A DNA stretch of 12,085 nucleotides, from assembly GCA_044227705.1 (NCBI GenBank), contig JBGAWE010000140.1:1-12085 (forward strand). The letters run 5' to 3'. The stretch comes from JANOQP01 sp044227705. Its GTDB lineage: Bacteria; Bacteroidota; Bacteroidia; Chitinophagales; Saprospiraceae. The notes under the pieces were generated by a model. That model had not been told where the DNA came from. It made no database searches and saw nothing but the letters and a program-made list of their open reading frames with translations. The position numbers and the translations under genes were made by a program. This document shows positions 1-8,178 of the stretch, piece after piece; positions within the stretch are counted from its first letter, which is position 1; every line of letters starts with the position of its first letter.

Positions 1-185
1 TTTTCCAAAAAATGGACGATGGACGGGACGAGCGAACTGCGGCCGTCCTCCCCCCGAAGGCAGACCGGCTGCCCGTCCCTCATCACGGCGACGAGCGAGT
101 TGGTCGTGCCGAGGTCGATGCCGATGATGGCCTCTTTTGGGCGGGCGACGGAGCCGGTTTGTATATCAATATTGATTAGAGGCAT
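1..185 (-). CDS. hscA: Fe-S assembly chaperone HscA, Hsp70 family (N-terminal part only)
   Basis: The first 61 codons of an Hsp70-family protein start at the ATG at 185-183 and run off the left edge. The visible protein opens with PLINIDIQTGS and then carries the Hsp70 phosphate-1 motif IGIDLGTTNSLVAV (about residues 21-34), the ATP-binding loop of the actin-like ATPase domain, followed by LVPSIVHF. The lead-in before the IDLGTTNS motif resembles HscA, the chaperone that works with HscB and the scaffold IscU in iron-sulfur cluster assembly, more than DnaK, whose first residues run almost directly into that motif. This assignment is by family resemblance. The substrate-binding domain lies outside the window. 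There is no clear Shine-Dalgarno sequence. A terminator hairpin ends only 36 bases upstream on the same strand. A DnaK-like paralogue is the alternative. Confidence 0.8.
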   Translation of the reverse strand, partial: MPLINIDIQTGSVARPKEAIIGIDLGTTNSLVAVMRDGQPVCLRGEDGRSSLVPSIVHFLE

Positions 186-221
186 GGTTGCTTTTTAACC
201 GCGAACTGCACGAATCAGCCT

Positions 222-261
222 AAAAAACCGCCCGTGCCCGAAGTTGTTCGAGCGCGGGCGG
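222..261 (-). terminator. Strong intrinsic terminator after the DUF4199 gene
   Basis: On the minus strand a 15-base arm (261-247) pairs with 242-228 with one mismatch and one G-T wobble. The loop is four bases, and a run of six T's follows (227-222). This is a textbook rho-independent terminator for the DUF4199 gene, whose stop codon ends at 297. It also lies immediately upstream of hscA. Confidence 0.85.
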
Positions 262-267
262 CGCGCA

Positions 268-300
268 TTCACCATTCAAGATTCGCCGTTCACCATTCAA
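268..300. repeat. Direct repeat, two copies of TTCACCATTCAA
   Basis: TTCACCATTCAA occurs at 268-279 and again at 289-300, a period of 21 bases. The second copy overlaps the stop codon of the DUF4199 gene (297-299). The nine-base core ACCATTCAA also occurs at 11512-11520 in another intergenic region. It looks like a simple intergenic repeat remnant. No function is evident. Confidence 0.6.
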
Positions 301-851
301 AACCGGTCTCTTTTGGTGAAAAAGCCGACGACCAGCCCGATGATGCAGCCGATGATGAGGCCGCCGATCGGGGCCATGACCATCATCGCCGTCGGGGTGG
401 TGAACCAGCCTGAAAACTTCATGGCCATCTCGATTTGCTCCTCGCTCATGCCGTCGGACTGGAGCTTTTGCAGCATCGATTCGCGCATCAGGTTCGGCTC
501 GACGAGTCCGTAGAAAATCGCCGAGTAGATGCCCGTCGCCACGCCGCTGACCAGGCCGGCGATGGCCCCAAGGCCGACGCAGCGGCCGAGCCGGATGAAG
601 CCGCCCAGCTCGCGGTCGCGGTGCTCGGTCTGCATCCTGAAGTACATGTAAAAGCTCGCGGCGAAGCTCACCAGCGTCCACATGAGCATGGTGCCGCTCC
701 AGCGGTCGGCCGGGTTGAAGGAGCCTGTGAGGTAGCTCAACAGCTCGACGGCGATGCTCACGCCGGCGATGATGAGGCCCCAGCGGAGGCCGGTCGGCCA
801 GGGGGACACTTTGGGTTGGTTGCCGAATCCGGGGTCGTCGAGCGTGGACAT
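297..851 (-). CDS. DUF4199 domain-containing four-helix membrane protein
   Basis: This 184-residue integral membrane protein has four predicted hydrophobic helices, at about residues 21-43, 51-71, 88-116 and 150-178. A charged loop (about 73-87, with QTEHRDRE) follows the second helix, and a polar segment (about 118-146) precedes the last. The short soluble N-terminus, the small-residue third helix with GAIAGLVSGVATGIYSAIFY and the glycine-rich fourth helix fit DUF4199, a family of unknown function common in Bacteroidota. The basic C-terminus KRDRF probably faces the cytoplasm. The ATG at 851 is preceded by AGGAAA, a possible weak ribosome site. The gene is divergent from the pseudouridine synthase and ends in the terminator at 222-261, so it is probably monocistronic. 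Family assignment is fairly secure, but no function can be given. Confidence 0.8.
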   Translation of the reverse strand: MSTLDDPGFGNQPKVSPWPTGLRWGLIIAGVSIAVELLSYLTGSFNPADRWSGTMLMWTLVSFAASFYMYFRMQTEHRDRELGGFIRLGRCVGLGAIAGLVSGVATGIYSAIFYGLVEPNLMRESMLQKLQSDGMSEEQIEMAMKFSGWFTTPTAMMVMAPIGGLIIGCIIGLVVGFFTKRDRF

Positions 852-929
852 TTTCCTGAAAATTTAAGGTGAGAGAAAGTTGGCAGCAGCCGGTGGCCCG
901 GCGCGCCGAAGGTATCCCGGCATGAAGAT

Positions 930-962
930 TTCGGATTTAGGAATTCAGATTTTGGACTTTTG
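930..962 (+). promoter_or_regulatory. Weak candidate promoter for the pseudouridine synthase
   Basis: TTCG at 930-933 and GACTTTTG at 955-962 are separated by 21 bases. They approximate the Bacteroidota elements TTTG (-33) and TAnnTTTG (-7), each with one mismatch. The site lies within a GATTT-rich stretch (927-961) that is probably a repeat remnant. The rest of the 852-1020 divergent gap is GC-rich and shows nothing convincing. If this promoter is real, translation must start at 1021 and not further upstream. Confidence 0.25.
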
Positions 963-1020
963 CGCCCCGACCGGCTGCGCCCGATGGCCGACGTTCGGAA
1001 AAAGACAGCCCGCTCACGAT

Positions 1021-1752
1021 ATGACTTTGAACTACCCGATTGAGATTTTGCACGAGGACGACGCGCTCGTCGTGGTCAACAAACCGCCCGGCCTGCTCAC
1101 GCTGCCCGACCGGTTCGCAGCGGCCAAGCCCTCGGTTTTGGGCTTTTTGAACAAGAAGTACGGCAAGATTTTTACCGTTCACCGCCTCGACCGAGAGACG
1201 AGCGGATTGCTGGTCTTCGCCAAAAACGAGGAGGCGCACAGGCTGTTGAGCATCGCTTTTGAAAAACGGGAGGTCGACAAAATCTACCTCGCCCTTTTGG
1301 AAGGCTCGACCCACACGGACGAGGGCGAAATCGACAAGCCCATCGGCGACCACCCGAGCCAAGCGGGGAAGATGGCCATCTCGTCGGCGGGCAAACCGTC
1401 ACTGACGCTGTGGCGGGTGGCGGAGAGGTTCCGCAACTTCACGCTCGTCGAGGCGAAAATCATGACCGGGCGGACGCACCAAATCCGCGTCCACTTTCAG
1501 GCCATCGGCTATCCGCTCGCGGTCGATTCGCTCTACGGACGACGGGCGGAGATTTTTTTGCACGACATCAAGCCGCGCGGCGTGAAAATGGGGAAGGAAG
1601 GCGAGGGGCGGCCGCTCATGTCGCGCACGACGTTGCACGCGGCGCGGCTTTCGTTCGACCACCCGGCGACGGGCGAAAGGCTGACCGTCGAGGCGCCGAT
1701 GCACAAGGATTTCCAGGCGGTGATCAGCCAGTTGAGAAAGTGGGGGAAGTGA
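1021..1752 (+). CDS. RluA-family RNA pseudouridine synthase
   Basis: This 243-residue enzyme isomerises uridine to pseudouridine in rRNA or tRNA. The catalytic motif HRLDRETSGL sits at about residues 54-63, with the nucleophilic aspartate at D57. The family motif VVVNKPPGLL (about 17-26) precedes it, and GRTHQIRVH (150-158), typical of the RluA branch, follows. There is no N-terminal S4 domain, since the catalytic domain begins almost at residue 1. The ATG at 1021 was chosen because homology begins there. The open frame continues upstream to 880, but that extension (including an ATG at 922) translates GATTT-type repeat DNA. The target nucleotide cannot be told from sequence. The gene is the first of four plus-strand housekeeping genes and is divergent from the DUF4199 gene. 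Confidence 0.9.
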   Translation: MTLNYPIEILHEDDALVVVNKPPGLLTLPDRFAAAKPSVLGFLNKKYGKIFTVHRLDRETSGLLVFAKNEEAHRLLSIAFEKREVDKIYLALLEGSTHTDEGEIDKPIGDHPSQAGKMAISSAGKPSLTLWRVAERFRNFTLVEAKIMTGRTHQIRVHFQAIGYPLAVDSLYGRRAEIFLHDIKPRGVKMGKEGEGRPLMSRTTLHAARLSFDHPATGERLTVEAPMHKDFQAVISQLRKWGK

Positions 1753-1754
1753 AG

Positions 1755-1826
1755 TTCGCGGCCCTCCGCGAAAGTTGTGGGCCGGAGGCCAACAACGGCC
1801 GGGGTTCGCTGTTTTGACCGCAAAAC
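1755..1826 (+). other. Three tandem hairpins between pseudouridine synthase and NDH-2
   Basis: The 83-base gap contains three consecutive inverted repeats. TTCGCGG/CCGCGAA lies at 1755-1761/1766-1772 (perfect, four-base loop). A 10-base stem lies at 1774-1783/1787-1796 (one mismatch, three-base loop). GTTTTG/CAAAAC lies at 1811-1816/1821-1826 (perfect, four-base loop). No T-run follows the first two, so they are not classic terminators. They could protect an mRNA 3' end or structure the leader of the next gene. Confidence 0.5.
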
Positions 1827-1835
1827 CAGGTTTCC

Positions 1836-3122
1836 ATGCAGTTCAACATTCCCGAATCCAATCAAAAACGGGTCGTCGTCCTCGGCGCGGGCTTTGCCGG
1901 GCTGACGCTTGCGCGGCGGTTGGCGGGCAGCGGCTTTCAGGTCGTGCTCATCGACCGGAACAATTTCCATCAGTTCCAGCCGCTGTTTTATCAAGTGGCG
2001 ATGGCGGGTTTGGAGCCGAGCAGCATCGTCTTCCCGCTGCGGAAGGTTTTTCAAAAGACCAAGAACGTCTTCATCCGAGTTACCGAGTTCGAGTCGGTCG
2101 ACGTGGCCCAAAAGGAGATTTCGACGCCGCTCGGAAAGCTGCGGTACGACTTCCTCGTCGTCGCGCTCGGGGCGGACACCAACTTCTTCGGCAACCAGAT
2201 GGCGATGGAAAAGGCCATCCCGATGAAGTCGGTCGGCGAGGCGCTCTTCCTGCGGAACGCGATTTTCGAGGACTATGAAAAGGCTGTCACCTCGCCCGAT
2301 GCTGCGGCGCGGCAGAAATTCCTCGACATCGTCATCGTCGGCGGAGGCGCGACTGGCGTGGAGGTCGCCGGGGCACTTGCCGAAATGAAAAGGCACATCA
2401 TCCCGAAGGACTATCCCGATTTCGACGCGATGGAAATTGAAATCCACCTCGTCCACGGCAACGCCCGGCTGCTCAACTCGATGAGCGACGAGGCCCAAAC
2501 CGCCGCCGAGAAATACCTACGCGAACTCGGTGTGACCCTCTGGCTGGGAAAGCGGGTGAAAAGCTACGACGGCCTCACCGTCACCATCGACGACGGCTCG
2601 ACCATCATGGCGACGAAGGTCATCTGGGCGGCGGGTATTGTCGGGAACCCGGTTCCCGGTCTGCCGGAAAGCTCGGTCGCGGGCGGTAAACGATTGAAAG
2701 TCAACGAGTTCAATCAGGTTGAGGGTGCGCCCGGCGTCTTCGCCATCGGCGACATCGCCCTCCAGACCGCCGACCCGAAATGGGCCAGCGGCCACCCGCA
2801 GGTGGCGCAGGTGGCCATCCAACAGGGGAAGCTTTTGGCCAAAAACCTCGAACGGCTGGCCTCGGGCGCCGCGCCGACTCCTTTCGCATACAGAGACCTC
2901 GGCTCGATGGCCACCGTCGGGCGCAACAAAGCGGTGGTCGACCTGCCGTTCATCAAGTTTCGCGGCTTCATCGCCTGGGCGGCGTGGCTATTCGTCCACC
3001 TGTTCGCCATCCTCGGGGTGAAAAACCGGTTTTTCATCTTCCAAAACTGGGTGTGGAACTACCTGACCTATGACCAGTCGCTGCGCCTCGTCATCCGGCC
3101 GAGGCGAAAACCGACGGATTGA
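1836..3122 (+). CDS. ndh: Type II NADH:quinone oxidoreductase (NDH-2)
   Basis: This 428-residue flavoprotein oxidises NAD(P)H and reduces membrane quinone (probably menaquinone) without pumping protons. The FAD-binding Rossmann motif VVVLGAGFAGL is at about 13-23 and the second dinucleotide-binding motif IVIVGGGATGVEVAGAL at about 165-181. The FAD-contacting VFAIGDIA is at 301-308 and the quinone-site motif QVAQVAIQQGK at about 322-332. The C-terminal third (about 372-418) is rich in aromatic and hydrophobic residues, as in the membrane anchor of NDH-2. The length is normal. One oddity is that the second Rossmann strand ends LVHGNARLL, where NDH-2 enzymes usually have glutamate at the position of H207, so nucleotide preference may differ. 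Start at ATG 1836; only a distant AGG precedes it. It lies 83 bases after the pseudouridine synthase and 93 before ettA. Confidence 0.9.
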   Translation: MQFNIPESNQKRVVVLGAGFAGLTLARRLAGSGFQVVLIDRNNFHQFQPLFYQVAMAGLEPSSIVFPLRKVFQKTKNVFIRVTEFESVDVAQKEISTPLGKLRYDFLVVALGADTNFFGNQMAMEKAIPMKSVGEALFLRNAIFEDYEKAVTSPDAAARQKFLDIVIVGGGATGVEVAGALAEMKRHIIPKDYPDFDAMEIEIHLVHGNARLLNSMSDEAQTAAEKYLRELGVTLWLGKRVKSYDGLTVTIDDGSTIMATKVIWAAGIVGNPVPGLPESSVAGGKRLKVNEFNQVEGAPGVFAIGDIALQTADPKWASGHPQVAQVAIQQGKLLAKNLERLASGAAPTPFAYRDLGSMATVGRNKAVVDLPFIKFRGFIAWAAWLFVHLFAILGVKNRFFIFQNWVWNYLTYDQSLRLVIRPRRKPTD

Positions 3123-3215
3123 GGCGGAATTTTTCTGGCAATGAAGCCCAGCGGGCCGGGGCGTTTTTCAACCGCCAAACCATCTTTGCCCGCCCAAAAC
3201 GGCAACCCAATTTCT

Positions 3216-4888
<1,673 letters not shown>

Positions 4889-4892
<4 letters not shown>

Positions 4893-4979
4893 TGAGATAA
4901 TTGGGGAAGGTGGGGATGAGAGAATAACCGCGCGCTGCCTCCATTGTCTCATTCCCATATTTCCACATTTTCTCATTCT
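4889..4979. repeat. Imperfect 37-base inverted repeat between ettA and ubiX
   Basis: The segment 4889-4925 and the reverse complement of 4943-4979 agree at 27 of 37 positions, around a 17-base GC-rich centre (4926-4942). Each arm contains the smaller direct repeat ATGAGA. The left arm begins in the ettA stop codon and the right arm ends one base before the ubiX start codon, so the element fills the whole intergenic space. It may be a mobile or dispersed palindromic repeat, an mRNA hairpin, or both. Confidence 0.6.
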
Positions 4980-5546
4980 ATGGAAAGGAAGATTGTCGTC
5001 GCGGTCACCGGTTCGAGCGGTTCGATTTACGCCAAGCTCCTCCTCGACCGGCTGGCGGCGATGCCCGAAAAATGGTCGGCTGTCGGCGTGGTCTTTTCCG
5101 ACAACGCCCGTTTCAACTGGCAGTTGGAGCTTGGTCAGGAGTTCGACGCCAAGGCCTATCCTTTCCAGTTTTTTGAAAAAAGGGACTTCTTGGCTCCCTT
5201 CGCCAGCGGCTCGGCGCGGTTCGGCGCGATGGCCATCTGCCCCTGCTCGATGGGGACGCTGGGCCGCATCGCCTCCGGTGTCTCGGACGATTTGGTCACG
5301 CGGGCGGCGGACGTGATGCTCAAGGAGCGGCGGCGGCTCGTCATCGTGCCGCGAGAGACCCCCCTGAACTTGATTCACCTGAAAAACATGGTCAGCCTGA
5401 CGGAGGCGGGGGCCATCATCGCGCCTGCTTGTCCGGGGTTTTATTCAAAGCCGGAGACGGTCGAGGCGGCTGCGGGGACGGTTGTTGACAGGGTTCTCGA
5501 TTTGCTCGGATTGGAAGTTGGCGGCGCCTTCAGGTGGGGCGGATAG
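4980..5546 (+). CDS. ubiX: UbiX flavin prenyltransferase
   Basis: This 188-residue enzyme transfers a dimethylallyl group to FMN, making the prenylated flavin cofactor used by UbiD-type decarboxylases in quinone or aromatic acid metabolism. The N-terminal flavin-binding motif VAVTGSSGSIYA spans residues 7-18. CPCSMGTLGRIASG (88-100) and the family signature VPRETPLNLIHLKNM (123-137) followed by PACPGFY (149-155) are all present, and the length is normal. The ATG at 4980 was chosen because MERKIVVAVTG is where homology begins; a TTG at 4944 would add 12 residues encoded by the inverted repeat. No Shine-Dalgarno is seen, and the start codon sits at the foot of that repeat. No ubiD partner is in the window. 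The gene converges on the MBOAT gene with only 10 bases between stops and no terminator. Confidence 0.93.
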   Translation: MERKIVVAVTGSSGSIYAKLLLDRLAAMPEKWSAVGVVFSDNARFNWQLELGQEFDAKAYPFQFFEKRDFLAPFASGSARFGAMAICPCSMGTLGRIASGVSDDLVTRAADVMLKERRRLVIVPRETPLNLIHLKNMVSLTEAGAIIAPACPGFYSKPETVEAAAGTVVDRVLDLLGLEVGGAFRWGG

Positions 5547-5556
5547 TTCTTTGGCC

Positions 5557-7024
5557 TCAAAAATTGAAATAGATGAACGGCTGCACCTCCGCCGACTTCA
5601 CTTGCATCACCAAAAGCACGACCGCCACGACGAGCGCGGCCTTTCCCAAAAGCGGCATCCGGGCGACCTCCTGTTGGGCCGCCCCCTCCGTTTTTTCGGG
5701 CAAGAAATGCAGCGCGAACCCGACGGCCATCGCCAGCAGCGGCGCCGCGTAGCCGCGCACGACCTCGCCGAGGAGGCCGGGCTGGAAGTTCTTGAAAATT
5801 CTGGGAGAGCATCTCGCCGACCGTGGCCAAGTCCTGCGCCCGGAAGAAGAGCCAGCAGAAGGTGACAAAGTGGAAGGTCAGAACGACCGAGAGCACGCTG
5901 CCCGTCCGGCCTTTCAGAACCGGCAGCTTCTTTTCTCGCCAAAATCTTTCGACTGCCAGCCCGGCCCCGTGCAGCCCACCCCAGATGATGAAGCGGTTGG
6001 CCGCCCCGTGCCAGAGGCCGCCTAAAAGCATGGTAATCAACAAGTTGCGATAGGTTTTCCAGCTCCCCAGCCGGTTGCCGCCGAGCGGGATGTAGAGATA
6101 GTCGCGCAGCCAAGTCGAGAGCGAGATGTGCCAACGCCGCCAAAACTCCGTGACCGAAGCCGATTGATACGGCGAGTTGAAATTGACCGGGAACTGGAAG
6201 CCGAGCAGCAGCGCAATCCCGATGGCCATGTCGGAATAGCCCGAGAAGTCGCAGTAAATCTGCATCGCGTAGCCGTAGGCACCGAGCAGGCACTCGATGC
6301 CCGAGTATTTCAAAGGGCTGTCGAAAATGCGGTCGACGAAATTGACCGAGAGATAGTCGGCGATGACCGCCTTCTTGAAAAGGCCCGAGCAAATCAGCAT
6401 CACCGCCCGCCCGAACTGCTCGCGGCTGACCGTCGGCTCGCGGTCGATTTGGGGCAAAAAGACCGAGGCCCGCACAATCGGCCCCGCCGCGATTTGCGGG
6501 AAGAAGGTGACGAAGAAGGCGTAGTCGAGCATCGAATTGAGCGATTTTATCTCCTTTCGATAGACGTCAATCGTGTAGCTCAAGCTCTGAAAGGTGAAAA
6601 ACGACACGCCGACCGGAAGGAAGACCGCCATCGGATGGAAACTCTGCCCCGAGAGCGCGGCAAGCATCTCCCCAAAATAGTTGGTGTACTTGAAATAGGC
6701 CAGCATCCCGAGGTTGGCCGCGAGGCTCAAGACGAGCCAGAGCCGCCGCCGTCGCGGGTCGTCCGACTGGTCGATCCAGCGGGCGAGGTTGAAGTCGACG
6801 ACGACGCTCGCGACCAGCAGCAGGTAGTACATCCCGCTCGACTTGTAATAGAAAAACAGGCTGAAAGCCGTTAAAAACAGGAGCCGCGCCCGCTTGTCCC
6901 GATAGATGCGGGTGTAGACGACGAGCATCCCGAGGAACAGAAACAGGAAGAAGCCGCTGGCAAAAATCAGCGGCGCCGAGGGGTCGTAGCGGAAGAGGTG
7001 GAGGACTTTTTGGAAATCGAGCAC
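5557..7024 (-). CDS. MBOAT-family O-acyltransferase (AlgI-like), frameshifted near its 3' end
   Basis: This polytopic enzyme of the AlgI/DltB type transfers acyl groups to extracellular polymers. Reading from GTG at 7024, the frame carries FLPVGVSFFTFQSLSYTID (135-153), FPQIAAGPIVR (175-185), FWRRWHISLSTWLRDYLYIP (294-313) and GGLWHGAANRFIIWGGLHG (335-353) with the probable catalytic H339. After about residue 409 this frame degenerates into Arg/Gly/Ala-rich sequence that runs into ubiX. The true C-terminus (FKNFQPGLLGEVV to the family-like ending QPFIYFNF) lies in the next frame and stops at 5557. Removing one T from the TTTT at 5798-5795 restores one 488-residue protein. The cause may be an assembly error, a real mutation or a +1 frameshift. 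The GTG start is supported by the -7 element at 7048-7055. No AlgJ/AlgX-like partner is seen. Confidence 0.85.
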
Positions 7025-7047
7025 GGCAGTTTCGGCAGAATCGGGGG

Positions 7048-7055
7048 CAAACGTA
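7048..7055 (-). promoter_or_regulatory. -7 element TACGTTTG for the MBOAT gene
   Basis: Read on the minus strand, 7055-7048 is TACGTTTG, an exact match to the Bacteroidota -7 consensus TAnnTTTG. It lies 23 bases before the GTG start at 7024, giving a leader of roughly 15-20 bases. I do not see a TTTG-like -33 element at the usual distance. The rest of the 7025-7152 divergent gap is GC-rich, with a short CCG repeat near 7111-7123 and nothing else I recognise. Confidence 0.45.
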
Positions 7056-7152
7056 GTGATTTGCCGTTCGGGTCGCCGCCCGAGTTTTTCATCGAAAAGT
7101 GAGCGCCGGACCGCCGCCGCCGCCCATTTTCACCCCAAAATCCGCGCCGCCG

Positions 7153-8178
7153 ATGGCCTACCGCATCCTCAAGCACGCCAGTTTCTGGCTCGCCTACCTC
7201 CTGCTCAACGTCCGCCTGCAGGCGTTCGAGGAGACGACGAACGTCTGGACGGTGCTCAAGGGCGAGCTGCTCACCATGCCGCCCAAAATCCTGCTGACCT
7301 ACTTTGTCTTCTACTGGACCATCCCCCGCTTCTTCAATAAGAAAAACAAACTGCTGCTGCTGCTCGAACTCGTGGTCGCCTTCGCCGCTGCGACCCTTTT
7401 TTATCGCTGGACGATTGTCCAAATCATCATCCCAAACCTGCACCCCGACCTCGTCGGGAAGCGCGGCTTTTTCGATTCATACACGCTTTGGTGGACGGCT
7501 TGGGACATCTTCATCACCATCGCAACGGCGACGGCCATCAAACTTTTCCGCCTTTTCACTCAAAGCCGCGCCCATGAACAGGAACTTCAGCAACAGAAAC
7601 TCCAATCGGAGTTGAGTTTTTTACGAGCGCAGACCAACCCACATTTTCTATTCAACACACTGAACAACCTGTACGGTCTCGCCCGAAAAAAGAGCGACAA
7701 AACAGCCGAATCAATAATGACGCTGTCGAAAATCATGCGCTTCGTCCTCTATGATTGCCGACAGCCTTTTATCAGATTGGAACAAGAGGTTCAAGTAATC
7801 GACGACCATGTTTCATTGGAAAAACTGCGCTACAACGACCGCCTCCGCGTCGATTTTCAAAAAGAGATTGACGACGGCAATCAACAGATTGCGCCGCTCC
7901 TATTGTTGCCCTTTGTTGAAAACGCATTCAAGCACGGCGGAAAAGGGACGACTGGCGACGCCGTTATTTCCATAAAAATCCAGTCCGGCGGCGGAAAACT
8001 TCACTTCGAGGTGGTCAACAACCTCGAACACGACACGCCGCGAGAGTCAGAGGGCATCGGCCTGAAAAACGTCCGCCGCCAGCTTGAACTGACCTACCCC
8101 GACCGCCACCAGCTCGAAATCCTTCCCGGCGGCGACCTCTTCCAAATCCGGCTGGACATCGACCTTTCTGAAAAATGA
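7153..8178 (+). CDS. LytS/YehU-type membrane sensor histidine kinase
   Basis: This 341-residue kinase has four probable membrane helices (about residues 8-20, 42-60, 66-93 and 110-132), a short coiled linker (about 136-155) and a His_kinase (PF06580) domain. The phospho-acceptor motif is AQTNPHFLFNTLNNLYGLA (159-177), with H164. The ATP-binding lid has LPFVENAFKHG (252-262), with the N-box asparagine, and GIGLKNVRRQLELTYP (301-316). There is no large extracellular sensor, so input probably comes through the membrane segment. The ATG at 7153 was chosen; the frame is open from a GTG at 7099, but that adds proline-rich non-homologous sequence. Such kinases normally sit beside a LytTR response regulator, and none is visible here. 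The middle of the gene (about 7560-7960) is visibly less GC-rich than its surroundings. The next gene overlaps it by four bases. Confidence 0.9.
   Translation: MAYRILKHASFWLAYLLLNVRLQAFEETTNVWTVLKGELLTMPPKILLTYFVFYWTIPRFFNKKNKLLLLLELVVAFAAATLFYRWTIVQIIIPNLHPDLVGKRGFFDSYTLWWTAWDIFITIATATAIKLFRLFTQSRAHEQELQQQKLQSELSFLRAQTNPHFLFNTLNNLYGLARKKSDKTAESIMTLSKIMRFVLYDCRQPFIRLEQEVQVIDDHVSLEKLRYNDRLRVDFQKEIDDGNQQIAPLLLLPFVENAFKHGGKGTTGDAVISIKIQSGGGKLHFEVVNNLEHDTPRESEGIGLKNVRRQLELTYPDRHQLEILPGGDLFQIRLDIDLSEK

Noticed and set aside
880..1020. N-terminal extension of the pseudouridine synthase
   Set aside because: The extra 47 residues translate GC-rich spacer and GATTT-type repeat. Family homology begins at the ATG at 1021.
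1533..2498. A 321-codon open frame on the minus strand across the pseudouridine synthase and NDH-2
   Set aside because: It is a shadow of two well-supported plus-strand genes, with no motif and the composition of antisense GC-rich coding DNA.
3141..3170. Possible terminator hairpin between NDH-2 and ettA (GCCC-AGC-GGGC followed by GTTTTT)
   Set aside because: The stem is only four base pairs and the T-run is displaced by six bases, so it is not convincing.
5441..5795. The Arg/Gly/Ala-rich C-terminus of the MBOAT protein in the unshifted frame
   Set aside because: It resembles out-of-frame GC-rich sequence and overlaps ubiX. The adjacent frame gives the family-like C-terminus.
7111..7124. 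CCG trinucleotide repeat before the kinase gene
   Set aside because: It is too short and too expected in this GC-rich DNA to be treated as a feature.
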